The notes under the pieces: model-generated
Told to the model about the DNA's origin: nothing
What the model saw: the letters and a program-made list of their open reading frames with translations, nothing else
The model's database searches: none
Translations under genes and position numbers: made by a program
Assembly: GCA_033032175.1 (NCBI GenBank)
Contig: CM065318.1
Coordinates: 1,798,001 to 1,862,000 of the forward strand
From: Saturnia japonica
Taxonomy: Eukaryota; Arthropoda; Insecta; Lepidoptera; Saturniidae
Direction: 5' to 3'
Length of the DNA stretch: 64,000 nucleotides
In this document: positions 47,031 through 59,690 of the stretch, piece after piece
How positions within the stretch are numbered: the stretch's first letter is position 1
Layout of the letters: the number at the start of each line of letters is the position of its first letter

Positions 47031-47639
47031 ATGATTCGGGTTCGTGTGTGGAGGGAAAATGAGATGTACAGACCTGTTTTAAACATACCTTATAGATGGT
47101 CTATATAGCATTACCGAGACCACTAGACTTTTGACATATGACTATAATAATTAGCCTTATACTAACATTTAAAAGTATAACATACAATTCAAACACAATC
47201 ACTAATGATGATCGCCCCTGGGGCATCTATGAATCTGTTCTTAGTATGGCAGTTCCAAATATGAGGAGTGAAGAAGGTGAGCTTAATGCCGATAGAGTGG
47301 GTGAAGTTATCCTGTAAAGTGACCAGGGAAGCTCTTATCCCCAAGGGTGATGGGCGTTTCCGTAAACTGCAATCAACTTTACATCCTTATATAATCCCAA
47401 AGATTTAATTCATTTATAATGTAAGTTCTTTGTTTTACTATCACTTACCCCGTGTCGCCCGCAATTTCCAATTAAATTTCACAATTTCTGATCAAATAAC
47501 ACGATCAAACTACGATAACATTCAGTTTATTTTTTCTCGCACACAGTAGGTAGGTACCGTAAATGATTTTCTATGTATACCCGAATTGTGCGAACTACCG
47601 CCATCTCTCGGTGTCATTTAATAAACGTTCATGACAACA

Positions 47640-47935
47640 GGCTCTTATCAAATTTGGCTTGGCAGGGAGGGTATCGCGGGCAGTCAAGGTGAGTGCTAAT
47701 GTGCATCATAAGGAAGCCCCTCAAACCTACACCTGGGTCGCAAGTCCCGGGGGCTGCTCGTGTTTCCCTCTCTCTGCCATAAGATGGGCCCGACACCCGC
47801 ACGGTGAATCCATGGAATGCTAAGATGTTTGTCTCTGAGAAAAAGTTTCTTGGCACACGGATAGACGGACAACAAAGTGATCCCTTATGGGTTCTGTTTT
47901 CTTTCCATTATGAGTTATGGAACCCTAAAAATAAC
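47640..47935. repeat. Interspersed repeat tract ending 'ggaaccctaaaaa'
   Basis: The end 'ggacaacaaagtgatccctt...tatggaaccctaaaaata' is a common lepidopteran repeat terminus. The GC-rich part before it (47690-47815) resembles a LINE 3' UTR. Confidence 0.45.
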
Positions 47936-48312
47936 TCGAGATAGGCAAAGGACACGCAGGTTTTATGTAAACATTACTATCTAGTAGGGACACGGCTGGA
48001 GGAATACAAATAAGTTTTTTTTTATCTTTTCTCGCCTTTTTTTATTATATGTTTCTCAGGACAGTGTTTGTAATGTTACGTTAAATTAACGACTCTTTTA
48101 CTCGTTTTACGCATGATTCCCACGATTTTATTCTGGCTCGCTTCACGATTTGAAATCATTTACTTTAATGCAATCGCCTTAGAATCCCTTTTTTAATTTT
48201 GTTCGTCAGAAATTCTGGCTGCTTTCTGAAATATGTACTTTTCTAAAATACACAGGCTTTTGATATTTATAGTTCTAAATTTAAATTTTAGTCTTGTAAT
48301 GTATTTATTATT

Positions 48313-48670
48313 AATAGCGATCGCCCAATGACCGAAATTCGACCAGCGACTTTTTAAACAGACTATTTTTGTTTTGACATTTGCAGTATGAACCTAAAAA
48401 ATGAATAATAAACCACGTGCTGTCACTTTTCATTGAGTGACAATGTCAATATTTTAGGGGGTCTAAGTCGAATGGCATTGGTCACATTAGGATTCGCAGT
48501 ATTAATTAATTTAATTTAATATATTAGTAACAGATATTATAGATAAATTTTAGCTTTCTGCACTTCTCCATATAAACTTTAACCATGCCAAATCTCACAG
48601 TCTTCCGTGCTAGCAATACGCTTAAAAAGGGGTAGAAAGCTTTTGCTTCACGTATTACTATAATATAGAT
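48313..48670 (+). repeat. Interspersed repeat family A, copy 4
   Basis: Starts 'gcgatcgcccaatgaccgaa' and ends 'gcttcacgtattactataat'. Confidence 0.75.
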
Positions 48671-48844
48671 TTCTTAGGATTCATTTATTTTCTATACATT
48701 TGATATAAAGAAGCAAACATTATTTGTAGCAGGTAATATCTGGAACTACCTACTAATTCTATAAATAGTCTAAAAATTCTTCCCTAAAAGAAAGCTAATT
48801 GCTAGATGGTAAATAAGGATAAAGAAGTCTATAACAGGTGATAC

Positions 48845-49145
48845 TAAAACTATAATGGGTGGCAGGATAAGACAAACGTGTCGAAATAGATCGCGACCAC
48901 CATACACAGGGTAACACCAGCCATACTGGCACACTTTGCCCTATCAAACTTTGGGAAATTCAATAGTTTTATACCTACAATAAAGTATGAGTACATAACG
49001 AAGTTGAAAAATAAATTGGAGTAAATTTTTTTTTTATTCCTATGAAAAGACTGATGAATGTTGAAGAAGCGAAAGATGTATGCCAAGATCGTAGCAAGTG
49101 GAAGAACGTGGTCTCAGCCCACCGCGTTGGGAAAGGGGTAGGTAT
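48845..49145 (-). repeat. Composite repeat region
   Basis: Contains 'atagatcgcgaccaccatacac' (shared with 37700, 52800 and, reversed, 3000), then 'ttgaagaagcgaaagatgtatgcc' (plus strand), shared with 63225-63300 and derived from a LINE C-terminus (NVEEAKDVCQDRSKWKNVVS). Frames are broken. Confidence 0.5.
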
Positions 49146-49374
49146 GATTTGTGTAATGAACCTTCCTAAAGTGAAAAATGAAATTTCAGAAAATGAAAGA
49201 ACAATCAATAAATAAACATATTTTTCACAAGACAAACTTGACGCAGTAATTTTTTTCTCAAATAGATTGGAATGAGCATTGTCATTCAATCAAAGCCTTA
49301 TTATACACACGCAGTTTAAAAAAGTTGTTTAACAGTTTCTTATAAAAGTCTCAGGGAGAATATATTTTTTCAAT

Positions 49375-49735
49375 TCGACAGTTGAAGCCGTCCGCGTCGT
49401 CACTTCGTTTAGTATTCGTGTCACACGCATCCCCGCCCGCTGAACAATAGGCTGGTAGCGCTCCTTTTCGACGCAGGAAACGGCGCACGCGCATCTATTA
49501 CAAAATGGCTGCCACGGCCATACTGTTCGTTGGCCAGGAATGGTGTTATAAGTCAGTCTGGATGCTATGGAGACAGCTTACCATAAACGGAGAGGATATC
49601 CTGGCCGGTTTCCGTTTGGCCACTCACAGTTTCGTAGCGCATCGTGTTACGTGCTCGCCATTTAAGTAGAACGTTTAGCTTCCTTCCGCGTGAAAGGTGC
49701 CAGTCCTTTGTAAATAATACGCAGGTGTTTCTTTG
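49375..49735 (+). promoter_or_regulatory. GC-rich promoter-like island with a 54-codon frame
   Basis: A CpG-rich island in AT-rich DNA with a CAAAATGGCTGCC motif (YY1/Pho-like) at 49501. From that ATG a 54-codon frame runs to TAG at 49667-49669 (MAATAILFVGQEWCYKSVWM...). ACGCAG|gtgttt at about 49725 could be a donor. It may be the 5' exon or promoter of a plus-strand gene whose body lies beyond the window. I do not recognise the peptide and no downstream exon was found. Confidence 0.35.
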
Positions 49736-50404
49736 GCTTGATGGAGAAAGCTAAAACCATTTGTTTATAGCTTGAACTCAAAATTCAGTTTTAAAAGTTA
49801 TAGGTACTTCTTTTGGCGTGCTTAGTGCTTAGTAGAGGGTAATACGTAGTACTAATGTAGGTCATATGTAATAGGAATTTTCAATAATAACATCACAAAA
49901 TTGCAAAAAATAAAAATATATTAACTCATAACCGATTTTGATGATGTTTAGTAAACGGGATGTAATTCCTCGACTGATAAGCTGCGGATTACGGGAGTTA
50001 TGTCGTTATAATATCAACCGCCATAAGAAGAATGAAGATAATGGAACTCCTTAATAGTTGCTTTCCCATAATCAGTGCTGTTCTAAGATGTTTTTATAAG
50101 TGTAGATGCGTTAGCCACGCTATATTTTGGCAATATTAAAGTCAGGTAATTGCCTGATATTCTCTTAGTCACGTACTATCAAGTGTCGCGGTTGCACTTC
50201 ATTACAAATCAAAATATATATTCATTTGGTTCTAAACACAAAAATAATATATAATGTCTTTCATATGGTTTCCCTTTTTTGCGTAGATACTAGGTATATA
50301 ACTAGAAGAATTTTTTATGAACAGTTAAATTACGCTGTTTTATAATGCAACGATGTTGGCGTATGACGCGTCTTATAAAAAATATCATTGGTGCTGTTAG
50401 TATA

Positions 50405-50480
50405 TTACAAGTTCGGTGAAGCTGTAAAAGCCGCAGCGGCTTCAGGGCGCCTAAGGCTAACAGTGTAGTCAGATCTAAAA
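50405..50480 (+). repeat. LINE 3' UTR-like repeat piece
   Basis: 'cggtgaagctgtaaaagccg' ... 'taaggctaacagtgtagtca' is shared with 62290-62365 and in part, reversed, with 24478-24510. Confidence 0.55.
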
Positions 50481-50759
50481 AAAAACTGTTAGTAAGTGTA
50501 AGATAATAATCGATTGTAACTTAAAGTAACTTAATACTTATTATGTGTTTACCGAGGGTAATGGTACATTCCCATAGTAACCCTAGTAATAATTAAAATG
50601 TAACAATAATATAAAAGTGTAACTTAAATAAAATGATTGAATGAAATATGAATAAATGTGATGAATCTAATTACTGCGTAAGAAACGCGTAATTTCAGCT
50701 TTCAGAAAAGCCAATCCGATGTGAAATATTCTTTGTTTGTTTGAAATATTCTGTTTGTT

Positions 50760-50970
50760 TTATTTTTCTGCTATTTCAATTTTTTTTATCGTAGTCCGGC
50801 GAAGACACTGCACAGTACCTGATGGTACCCACAGTGCAATCGAACAGCAGCGGCGATCACCGAGGCATCTACAATCCATCAAGTTATGTTTGAAGTACTC
50901 CAAGTCGTATGAAGGAGGGAACACACTGGCCGGGAAACAGTTCCACACATATACATAGTACAGCACAGAT
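50760..50970 (-). pseudogene. CR1/jockey-type LINE tail fragment
   Basis: The minus strand reads VWNCFPASVFPPSYDLEYFK, matching the KLWNLLPSNVFPPSYDNAFF part of the neighbour at 51022-51480. Only the C-terminal end is present. Confidence 0.65.
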
Positions 50971-51021
50971 ATGACGTAGAGAAATTCTTTATTCGTACTA
51001 AGATGCTTTTTTTCTAGCTCG

Positions 51022-51480
51022 TCATATTGACGGTACTATCCCTGATGGTAAGCATAGTACAATAAGCACAACGGCAACCACCGAAAGATCTAAATCCATC
51101 GGTGGTCGCTGCTGCCATCCTGGCCTGCATAAATATCTCTTCACGTTACGCTTAAAGAACGCGTTGTCGTAAGAAGGAGGGAACACATTGGACGGGAGAA
51201 GGTTCCACAGTTTCACTGTACGACAAAGATAAGCCATAGAGTTACCGTAAAAACTGTGACTTCGTAGTCCAGCGCGTGTGGTTGTATTATGAAATAGAAA
51301 AAAGGGAAATACGTTGAGCAGCTCTTGAGAACACTCGCCATTATACAGTCGGTAAAATATGATCAGTGAGGTAATGTTCCCGCGCAGCTGAAACGGTTCT
51401 ATGAACTTAGTAACGTCTGCATCATTTACAACGCTGACAGCCCGTTTCTGCAACCTGTTCAGGGCATCGAGGAGATTGCT
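51022..51480 (-). pseudogene. CR1/jockey-type LINE C-terminal fragment, open frame
   Basis: The frame reads LDALNRLQKRAVSVVNDADV, then a FYRLYNGECSQELLNVFPFF stretch and TVKLWNLLPSNVFPPSYDNA. This is the post-RT region of CR1/jockey-like non-LTR elements (RLQKRA, FY--Y-GE, WN-LP). It is open for about 145 codons without the RT core. A related fragment follows in the same orientation. Confidence 0.75.
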
Positions 51481-52104
51481 AGTACTAAAGATTATAAAGC
51501 CTATTAAAACGATAAAGGTAACTGGTAGATTTTAGAGGTTTAGATGCCAAAGACACCAAACGTCACTACATTAAAAATTAATTAAATAAGTAAGCAAACA
51601 GTTAAGTAACTAGTATTCGAAATCGTCTACATTTTTAATTCAGTATTTAACTGTCGAAGGCGTAATTACATGATTAGTGAGTCACTGTAGTGACGTCACT
51701 CATCCATTCATTAGCCGAAGATAAATGACGCCCACATATACAAAACATATGTTACTACAAACCACAGATAAGGTAGGACAGCTCATTCATTATGGCGCGG
51801 ACGTTAACCATTAGTGACGCATGAGCATAAATATATTATAAACAGTGTAATAAAAATAAAAATAGGTAAATATTTTAGCGAACTGTTCGAAAATAAGTTA
51901 TGTACACAGAAATCAATAAATAGATTGTCTTATAAGTTAACTAAAGGTGGCCTGCTGCACTGCACGCGTTTATTACGCATTAATTAATTTAGTTGCACAA
52001 GTTTAGTTTTACTAATATTAATTCTTATAGCCTCTCAATTAAAAAATAGCTTAGTTTAGTTACTTCTACAAAATCGGTTGAGAATTAATTTACAATATTC
52101 GTCA

Positions 52105-52235
52105 TTTCAGCCGCAGGACGTCCACTGCTGAACATAGGCCTCCCCCATAGATCTCCAAAGCGACCGATCTTGTGCGGCCTGCACCCAACGGCTCCCATCG
52201 ACGTTTATTAGGTCGTCTTTCCATCTAGTGGGGGG
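52105..52235 (-). pseudogene. RTE LINE 3' end fragment
   Basis: 'tcatttcagccgcaggacgtccactgctgaacataggcct' is the reverse complement of the 3' end of the RTE element at 58140-58205. It ends at 'ctttccatctagtggggg'. Confidence 0.8.
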
Positions 52236-52794
52236 ACAATATTATCTAAAAGTATTATCGTCGATTTTCATGGCCATATATCATATAATTATGCAATGGC
52301 ATATTAAACCCTTCTCTTCTATAAAATTTCATCAAAATCGGTAGAGAATTATTAATATTCTTTTTTTAATTATTATTTTTTAAAGATTACTAAAAAAATA
52401 TTATTAACATTTCTTATAACCTATCAATTGACGAAAGACAAGCTTCCCGTGTACAAAACTTCATTATAATCGGTCATACAGGCATATTTACATTCGTATC
52501 GTTATTTCTTTCCTAATCTTTCCACAGCAAAAGCCCTCGTTACGTTTGGTTCTAGTACCTACGTTGGAAAAGTGTACTAGCTGCTTTCAATATTCTGTAA
52601 CCGAATATTATGGGGGTGTTGTATGATTCTAAATGCCGATAGCTAAATACGAGTTTTACGAGGCGAAGTTATTATTATATACAGTACTTAAGTTTAAGAT
52701 GACGTATAGAGACACAACTATTACACTCCCTCTAGACTCTAGGCATAAGCTTAGCGTGATAATATTTTAGAACATATTCTAACACGAATGATAA

Positions 52795-53045
52795 TTGTGC
52801 CCGTATGGATCGCGACCACAACAGATGACATGTGTCCCCAGTCATAGTGGCACACTAGGCGTATCACGTTCGAGGATCAGCCGGTATATATCCATCCAAC
52901 CACAGATAAGTACCAGAAAAAAAAGCAAGCCTACTTCAATGATTTTCAGAAGTTTCGCTGTATATCTTCGAATTCGAAAGTCCAATGCCAATGTAATTAA
53001 AATGATACCTCCCTTGAGGTATCCCCTATCAAACAAAAAAAATCA
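52795..53045 (-). repeat. Composite repeat (GATCGCGACCAC block and reversed family C)
   Basis: 'gtatggatcgcgaccaca' and 'catagtggcacactaggcgt' start the block. 'cttcgaattcgaaagtccaa' to 'gaggtatcccctatc' is reversed family C. Confidence 0.5.
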
Positions 53046-54289
53046 TTTAAAGTGTTCCTAGTTTATTGTTTTTAAAATAGTGACGTCACCAATCGGTAAT
53101 AACCGTAAACCCGTACGAGTTAATGTACCTATTGATGCCTAATGTTTTCTGAAAAAATATTTAACTCTTCAAATGTGAAGACGGAATAAAGCAGATAAAA
53201 TCTCGTCTCTCGTGGGCCAATCGAAGCGTTCGTTTTTATTATTTATGTTTTTTTGGGTTGAAAATATTTCAAAAAATAAACAAAACCTCCAATTCAGTAT
53301 TTAAAAATATTACGATTCAAATTATACTGTAATATATAAATAAGCACAATACTACAAGAATAAATATGGTAATATTATTTTGAAGTTTGACATCAGTGAC
53401 TGTCAATTTACTTCACAGGAATAAAAAATGCAGTATACATAAAGTGCATCATTATCATCACACACTCAAAGACGTAATTGAAAAAAAAATAGTACCTACC
53501 TACTTCTCAAAAACTGTTTTTTAAATTGAGAACTTTAGTACCGTTGTTATTTCAAACGCGATGAAACGAAAAAGCGACACTAAAAAGAGGCAAACATATA
53601 CATAATATACATAATAAGATTAATTTTAGATTGTTTTATTTCAACAATTGATTATTCGATAGTCCTAATGACTATCCTTTTACTTTTTATTGACTGGTCT
53701 CCATCATTGAACCACCACCGCTTAATATTATGCACCGGTAGTAAATTATTCTTTCATTGTTCTTAAATTATGAGTGAATTTGAATTTTCTGAAAATTATT
53801 TTGATTATTCTATTTTTTTTTTTTAATATTGTGAGATAAGGTATGATACCTATTAGGTGACCCCGTAGAAGTGGTTTTGTTCTTTCCAGTAAACTCTACG
53901 GATAGCGCAACCTAAAAAATCCTTCTCTGCGAAAAGCACTTAGATCTGCCAACTTTTATGGTGATCTTTCAAGGAGGAGTTTAAGAATCTCGCATTATAA
54001 TAAACCAATATTAATTTTTGTCTTAATATCTGTGAGTAGTTAAAATGCCGTTAGATAATTTATTCATACTTAGAGAAACAAAATTCAAACAAACTTACTA
54101 TACTGATGTTCACTATACTGTGGTCTTACTTTAGTATCTCTCTCTCTAGTCCTCTTGAAGATTTCTTCCTTTTATCGTTTATTGTTTCCACTTCATTGTA
54201 CAAAACAGAACGGTCCTGGCTCTCTTTTTTTTCGATCTGACTACTCAGTGCTAGCGAAAAAAAAGGTTCCTTACAGAACCTATGTACCT

Positions 54290-54740
54290 GTGAGGTGTGC
54301 ACGTATGTAACATATGTGGGTAGCTAAGTGTTGCACGTATAGTGTCACTTGTATCGCGCGGGCGGCTCCCTGCTGACCCAAGGGCTTCACGCTGAGGAAC
54401 GGACCTAGGCTTGGGTTGCCGCTAGAGAGGGTGTACGTGGCGGGTGTGCGGGAGAGAAGTTGACCGCCCGTCCTCTGCGTAGAGAACGGTGGTTACGCAG
54501 ACGTGAGCGGTGGCACGCTCTGTTTGGAGAGACGGTGGAGTAGTACGCGTTAGCTTTCTCGACCTTATCGTCGGGGTCGGTAAAAATGTTTCGCGGTCGG
54601 CGTTTTTTCCATGAGTCGGTATACTGTCGGCGATTTCTCCGTGAGGCGGTAGGAGTAGGGACATAAGTAGCGGTTGCTTTGATTAACGGGTTGGCTTAAT
54701 TCGATGCGGTATCGAAGTAAGATCGCGACAGAAATCTGAC
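54290..54740. other. GC-rich block, possibly LTR or LINE 5' UTR
   Basis: About 400 bp of CpG-rich sequence ('cgcgggcggctccctgctga', 'gaccgcccgtcctctgcgta', 'gcggtcggcg' repeated as 'gtcggcgatttctccgtgag'). It contains no convincing frame. The composition suggests a retroelement regulatory end; flanking duplications were not found by eye. Confidence 0.3.
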
Positions 54741-55124
54741 GTAAGAGTAAATCGACGGAAGATACATATCTTTATGAAAAATCTATTCTGAATAGTTTGT
54801 AACTGTTTGAAATTAGTTTTTGACCTACGTGTGAACACAGGGGCAACTATATGTCATGATCGGGCGGAGTCCTGGCTCTAAACACGGCTCATTTAAATAT
54901 CAAAATAAAAAGATGATATTTTAAAAGGAGAAGTTTTTTATTTTTAGACCATTGTTTGTTGCATACGCGATAAGCTTTTGAATGTGTGGGTAAATTAAAT
55001 GCTTTTTCCAACATAAGCTGTTTCGAGTACATTCTAGATAGACGATTCCAGATATTTTGACAATAGTTATACATATTTTCTATATTTGCTCATATCGCAA
55101 ACATATTATTAAAAAGCTAAAGAG

Positions 55125-55290
55125 TTTGTTTGTTTTGACGCACTGATCTCTGGAACTACCTGTTAGATTTGAAATAATCATTTTGCATTCCATAGCCTCC
55201 TATATTCAGGAACGTTATTGGCTACATAACATCACGCTACGACTCTCATGAGAAAAGCAGTAATCATGAATGTCGAGCAATCTAAAAAGT
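55125..55290 (+). repeat. Interspersed repeat family E copy
   Basis: 'ctgatctctggaactacctg' through 'aacatcacgctacgactctc'. Confidence 0.6.
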
Positions 55291-55821
55291 GATATTTTGG
55301 GTAAGCGCGTTTCCTCGTCGATCTCATCTTCACTTACCATCAATCAGGTGAGATTGAGGTAAAAAATATGACTTTCTAAACATAAATAAGTTTTATTACG
55401 TACACTTATTTCTAAATATTTCATCACAGATAAATAACGATTGCAGGAAAGGCTTCACCCGGTGAGACACGTGCGCATATTTTCGCGTGCCGACGCCGCC
55501 CGACGCCATTGTGGAAGCTAGTGGACGCGATCTGAATGCTCGTAGTTTTCGTTTATCAAAGGTTGTGAAATATGGGTTTCGATTTCACGTGCGGTTTCGT
55601 ATGAAATTTATTTAATATTTAATGAATCAGATAGCTATACTATCATATGAACTTTAATGTTTATAGTTGTTAAGAATATATACTCTTATGTATCATGACA
55701 ATTTGGTGTTTTTTATTTCCCTTGTAATATATTATTACTATAGTATTATGTTATTTATTTCATATATTTTACAATATGATTCCATATTTTTTATACATAC
55801 CTCGAAAACCCACTTCACTGT

Positions 55822-58225
55822 TGTAATGGAGACTTTAACGCAAAGCTAGGCAAAAGAGATGGTGATGAGTTGGGAGTGGGGCAATTTGGTTATGGGCAAC
55901 GGTACCCTAGGGGCCAGAGGTTGCCCGATTTTATGGAGAAAGAGGGTCTCTTTATGATGAACTCTTTCTTCCAGAAGCCACCTCATAGGAAATGGTCCTG
56001 GATGAGCCCCGATGATTCCACGAAAAATGAGATATTCAATGATGTCACTGTGATCCACAGGGTTAAAACCGGCAGTGATCACCGAATGGTTAGAGGCACA
56101 TTGAATATCAATCTAAAAATAGAAAGGTCTCGCCTGATGAAGTCTACGCTCCGACCTTCTAATGCTCAACTCCAAAACCCCGAGAGCTTTCAACTCGAAT
56201 TGAAAAACCAATTCGATTGCCTAGATAGTTACGTCTCCGTAGATGATATTAGTAATAGGCTGGTAGAAACCGTCCATGCGGTTGGGTCCAAGTTCTTTAA
56301 AACTCACCGTAGCAATAGACCTCAAAAGATATCAGATCAAACCCGAAAACTCATGGTGGATCGGCGTGGTATGGCGCTACAGTCTTTCGATGACGCTAAG
56401 TCCTATAGGCAGCTCAATAGATCTATTCATAAATCCTTGCGACACGATGTCCAGTCTTACAATACCAAAAGTATTAAAGAGACGATAGAGCGGAATAAAG
56501 GCTCCAAAGTGTTCGCAAGGAATGCATCTATTGGGCAGAGCCAGTTGACAAAGCTGAAAATGGATGATGGCAGCGTAGCATCCACCAAGCCAGAGGTATT
56601 AAAGGAGATCGAAAGGTTCTATGGGCAGTTGTATACCTTTTCAACTAAGCCTGTTACCAGCCCGGCTAAAGATCCGAGAGCCGGGCTGACCCGACACTAT
56701 GTCGAAGATATCCCCGACATCACCCTGTACGAGATTAGGATGGCCCTTAAGCAGCTTAAGAACAACAAGGTGTCGGGTGATGACGGAATTACATCAGAGC
56801 TTCTGAAAGCGAGTGGAACACCGGTACTTAAGGTCCTGCAGAAGCTCTTTAATTCCGTTATAGTCGAGGGTAAAACGCCGGTAACGTAGAACGGCAGCGT
56901 GGTGATCCTGTTATTCAAGAAAGCTGATAAAGCCTTATTGAAGAACTATCGGCCCATCTCGTTGCTGAGCCATGTTTATAAGCTGTTTTCGAGGGTCATC
57001 ACGAATCATCTCGAGCGCAGGTTTGATGACTTCCAGCCTCCCGAACAAGCCGGTTTAGCACCGTAGACCACATCTATATGCTGCGGCAGATTATACAGAA
57101 AACTGAGGAGTATAATCTGCCTTTATGCTTAGCGTTCGTGGACTACGAAAAAGCCTTTGATCCGGTCGAAACCTGGGCAGTGTTGCGGTCTCTCCAGTGG
57201 TGCCGTATTGACTATCGATATAACGAAGTGTTGCAGTGCTTGTACAACAACGCCACCATGTCGGTCCGAGTACAGGAGCAGTGCACGAATGCAATTCCTT
57301 TGAGGAGAGGCGTTAGACAGAAGAGACGTGATATCTCCGAAACTGTTTACCGCCACCCTAGAGGACGCCTTCAAGCTCCTGGAATGGCAAGGACTCGGCA
57401 TCAATGTCAATGGCGAGTACATCACTTACCTTCGATTTGCTGACGACATCGTAGTCATGGCAGAATCACTGGTAGATTTTGGCACAATGCTTGATGGCCT
57501 CGACAAAGTTTCTCAACAGGTGGGCCTTAAAATGAACATGGACAAGACGAAAATCATGTCGAATGTCCATGTGGTGCACACCCCAGTATCAGTTGGGAAC
57601 TCTTGTCTAGAAGTTGTTGACGAATATGTCTACCTGGGACAAACAGTCCAGTTAAGTAGGTCCAACCTTGAAAAAGAGGTCAGTCGACGAATCCAACTCG
57701 GCTGGGCAGCGTTCGGGAAACTGCGCGACGTCTTCTCGTCCAAAATACCTCAGTGCTTCAAGATGAAAGTCTTTGACCAATGTGTGATGCCAGTGATGTC
57801 ATGCGGCACAGAGACGTGGTCACTCACTGTGGACCTCATAAGAAAGCTCAAGGTTGCTCAGCGAGCTATGGAGAGGGCTATGCTTGGTGTTTCTCTACGA
57901 GATCGAATAAGAAATGAGGAGATCCGTAGACAAACTAAGGCCACCGACATAGCCAAAAGGATTAGCAAGTTTAAGTCGCAGTGGGCGGGGAACATAGTTC
58001 GGAGAACTGACGGCCGTTGGGGCAGAAAGGTTCTCGAGTGGAGACCACGCACCGGAAACCGCAGCGTAGGACGGCCCCCCACTAGATGGAAAGACGACAT
58101 AATAAAGGTCGCTGGGAGCCGTTGGGTGCAGGCTGCACAAGATCGGTCGCTCTGGAGACCTATGGGGGAGGCCTATGTTCAGCAGTGGACGTCCTGCGGC
58201 TGAAATGATGATGATGATGATGGTT
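55822..58225 (+). mobile_element. 5'-truncated RTE-clade LINE, three coding lesions
   Basis: The reading starts in the AP-endonuclease domain at NGDFNAKLGKRDG (55826) and passes the SDHRMVRG catalytic motif (about 56077). Reverse-transcriptase blocks follow: LKQLKNNKVSGDDGITSELL, KNYRPISLLSHVYKLFSRVI, LCLAFVDYEKAFDPVETWAV and RFADDIVVMAES with the FADD box at about 57440. The C-terminal RIRNEEIRRQTKATDIA and SLWRPMGEAYVQQWTSCG part ends at a stop at 58201-58203, followed by a GATGATGATGATG tail typical of RTE. Lesions are a TAG replacing a Trp codon at about 56887, a deletion/frameshift near 57057 after EQAG, and a frameshift near 57320 after RRGVRQ. The N-terminal endonuclease part is missing. 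Confidence 0.92.
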
Positions 58226-58305
58226 TTTTATTGCAACGCCGGAAAGTAATGTCCACATCGAGAGATTGGTAATCGGAGTAATTGAATAAAAATCGTATTA
58301 TAATA

Positions 58306-58355
58306 AACTAGCAATACGCCCCAGCTTCGCTCGGGTAGGAAGCAGGGTAGCAGGG
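58306..58355 (+). repeat. Lepidopteran repeat head
   Basis: 'ctagcaatacgccccagcttcgctcgggtagga' is a variant of the interspersed signature seen at 28351 and 61045. Confidence 0.55.
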
Positions 58356-58361
58356 CATAAT

Positions 58362-58647
58362 TTATACCTACATTTATTGTCTTAGTGTCGTATATGCCTG
58401 CTGCGACGAAATGTTGCTTAGATTAAAATGTAACTGATGTCCAAGTATTTTAATGTTTTTTATTTCCAATCCTGACCACATTTGAAAAAGTAAAGACTAG
58501 ATCGTTATACCTACATTTATTGTCTTAGTGTCCTATATGCCTGTTGCGTCGAAATGTTGGTTAGATTAAAATGTAACTGATGTCCAAGCATTTTAATGTT
58601 TTTTATTTTCAATCCTGACAACATTTCAAAAAGTAAAGACTAGATCG
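58362..58647. repeat. 143-bp tandem duplication, two units
   Basis: 'tatacctacatttattgtct' recurs at 58505 after 143 bases. Both units contain 'ttagattaaaatgtaactga' and 'gtaaagactagatcgt' with few differences. Confidence 0.85.
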
Positions 58648-59107
58648 TACGCCAGTAAAGCTCCCAATCTACATAATATTTTTCGACACCTTCAAGAGTC
58701 ATCGTCATATTATTTTAGCCAGTTTACACAAAACCTTAATGAATTATAAACCTAAACCTTATTCACGAATCATTCCGTCCATTGAGTACGATGTATGTAC
58801 AATGAAACTGAACATGAAACCATATGAAAATCCGTTCGGTATTTTTTGAGTTTATCGCGTTTAGACAGATAGACGCGGCGGGGAACTTTGTTTTATTATA
58901 AGTAATGGTTATTTTATAATTTCTTCCTCCTATCATATAATCAAACCATACCATCAGTCTAAGCAATCTAACATTTTTACAAATTTAAAATGCATTTATG
59001 TAAAGTAGAATTACAACCTTTTTTCCTTGCTAAAATTGACTTTAATTCATTGATTCCTGTTCAATAAATACCATTGTAATAATGTACCATTTCTTACTCA
59101 ACTACGG

Positions 59108-59690
59108 TGAAAAATCTTGGTACTTATCATCGTCGATACTAAATTATGCTGGGCAGACCAAGTCAAGGAAGTTAGTACAAAATTTTATGCTTCGCTTCAT
59201 TCTCTCATGCGTTTGAAAAACTTTCTTCCTGTTTATACAAAGATTTGCCTAATTAATACTTTTCTTCTCCCTTTTCTAGATTATGCAGAAGTTGCTTACT
59301 TGGACCTCTCAGATAATCTCTTAAATAAACTTGATCGTTTACTCAATAACTGTGTCCGTTTCAACTTTCGTCTTCGGAAGTTTGATCATGTATCAACATA
59401 TCGAGCCAGGTTGAATTGGCTGCCTATTCGGCAATGTAGGAATGTAAGAATACTTTGTCTTCTTTTCCCCGTACTTTATAATTCCAAATCCCCTAAATAT
59501 TTAAAAACACTAGGTAATTCAATCTCTCTTGAATATGCACAATAGACAGCTAAGATCTTCTGATTCTTTAATTCTCAGTATACCAAGTCATCATACTAAT
59601 TTCCGCGATCAATTTTTGGTCGTAACAGCAGCACAACTGTGTAACTCGCTTCCTATCAACATCCAACTGGCCAACTATCGGGATTCCTGA
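59108..59690 (+). pseudogene. CR1-type LINE C-terminal fragment
   Basis: The frame reads VDTKLCWADQVKEVSTKFYA then FLDYAEVAYLDLSDNLLNKL, NNCVRFNFRLRKFDHVSTYR and LNWLPIRQCRNVRILCLLFP. After a frameshift near 59540 it continues RQLRSSDSLILSIPSHHTNF and QLCNSLPINIQ. This is the thumb/C-terminal part of CR1-like reverse transcriptases. Confidence 0.8.
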
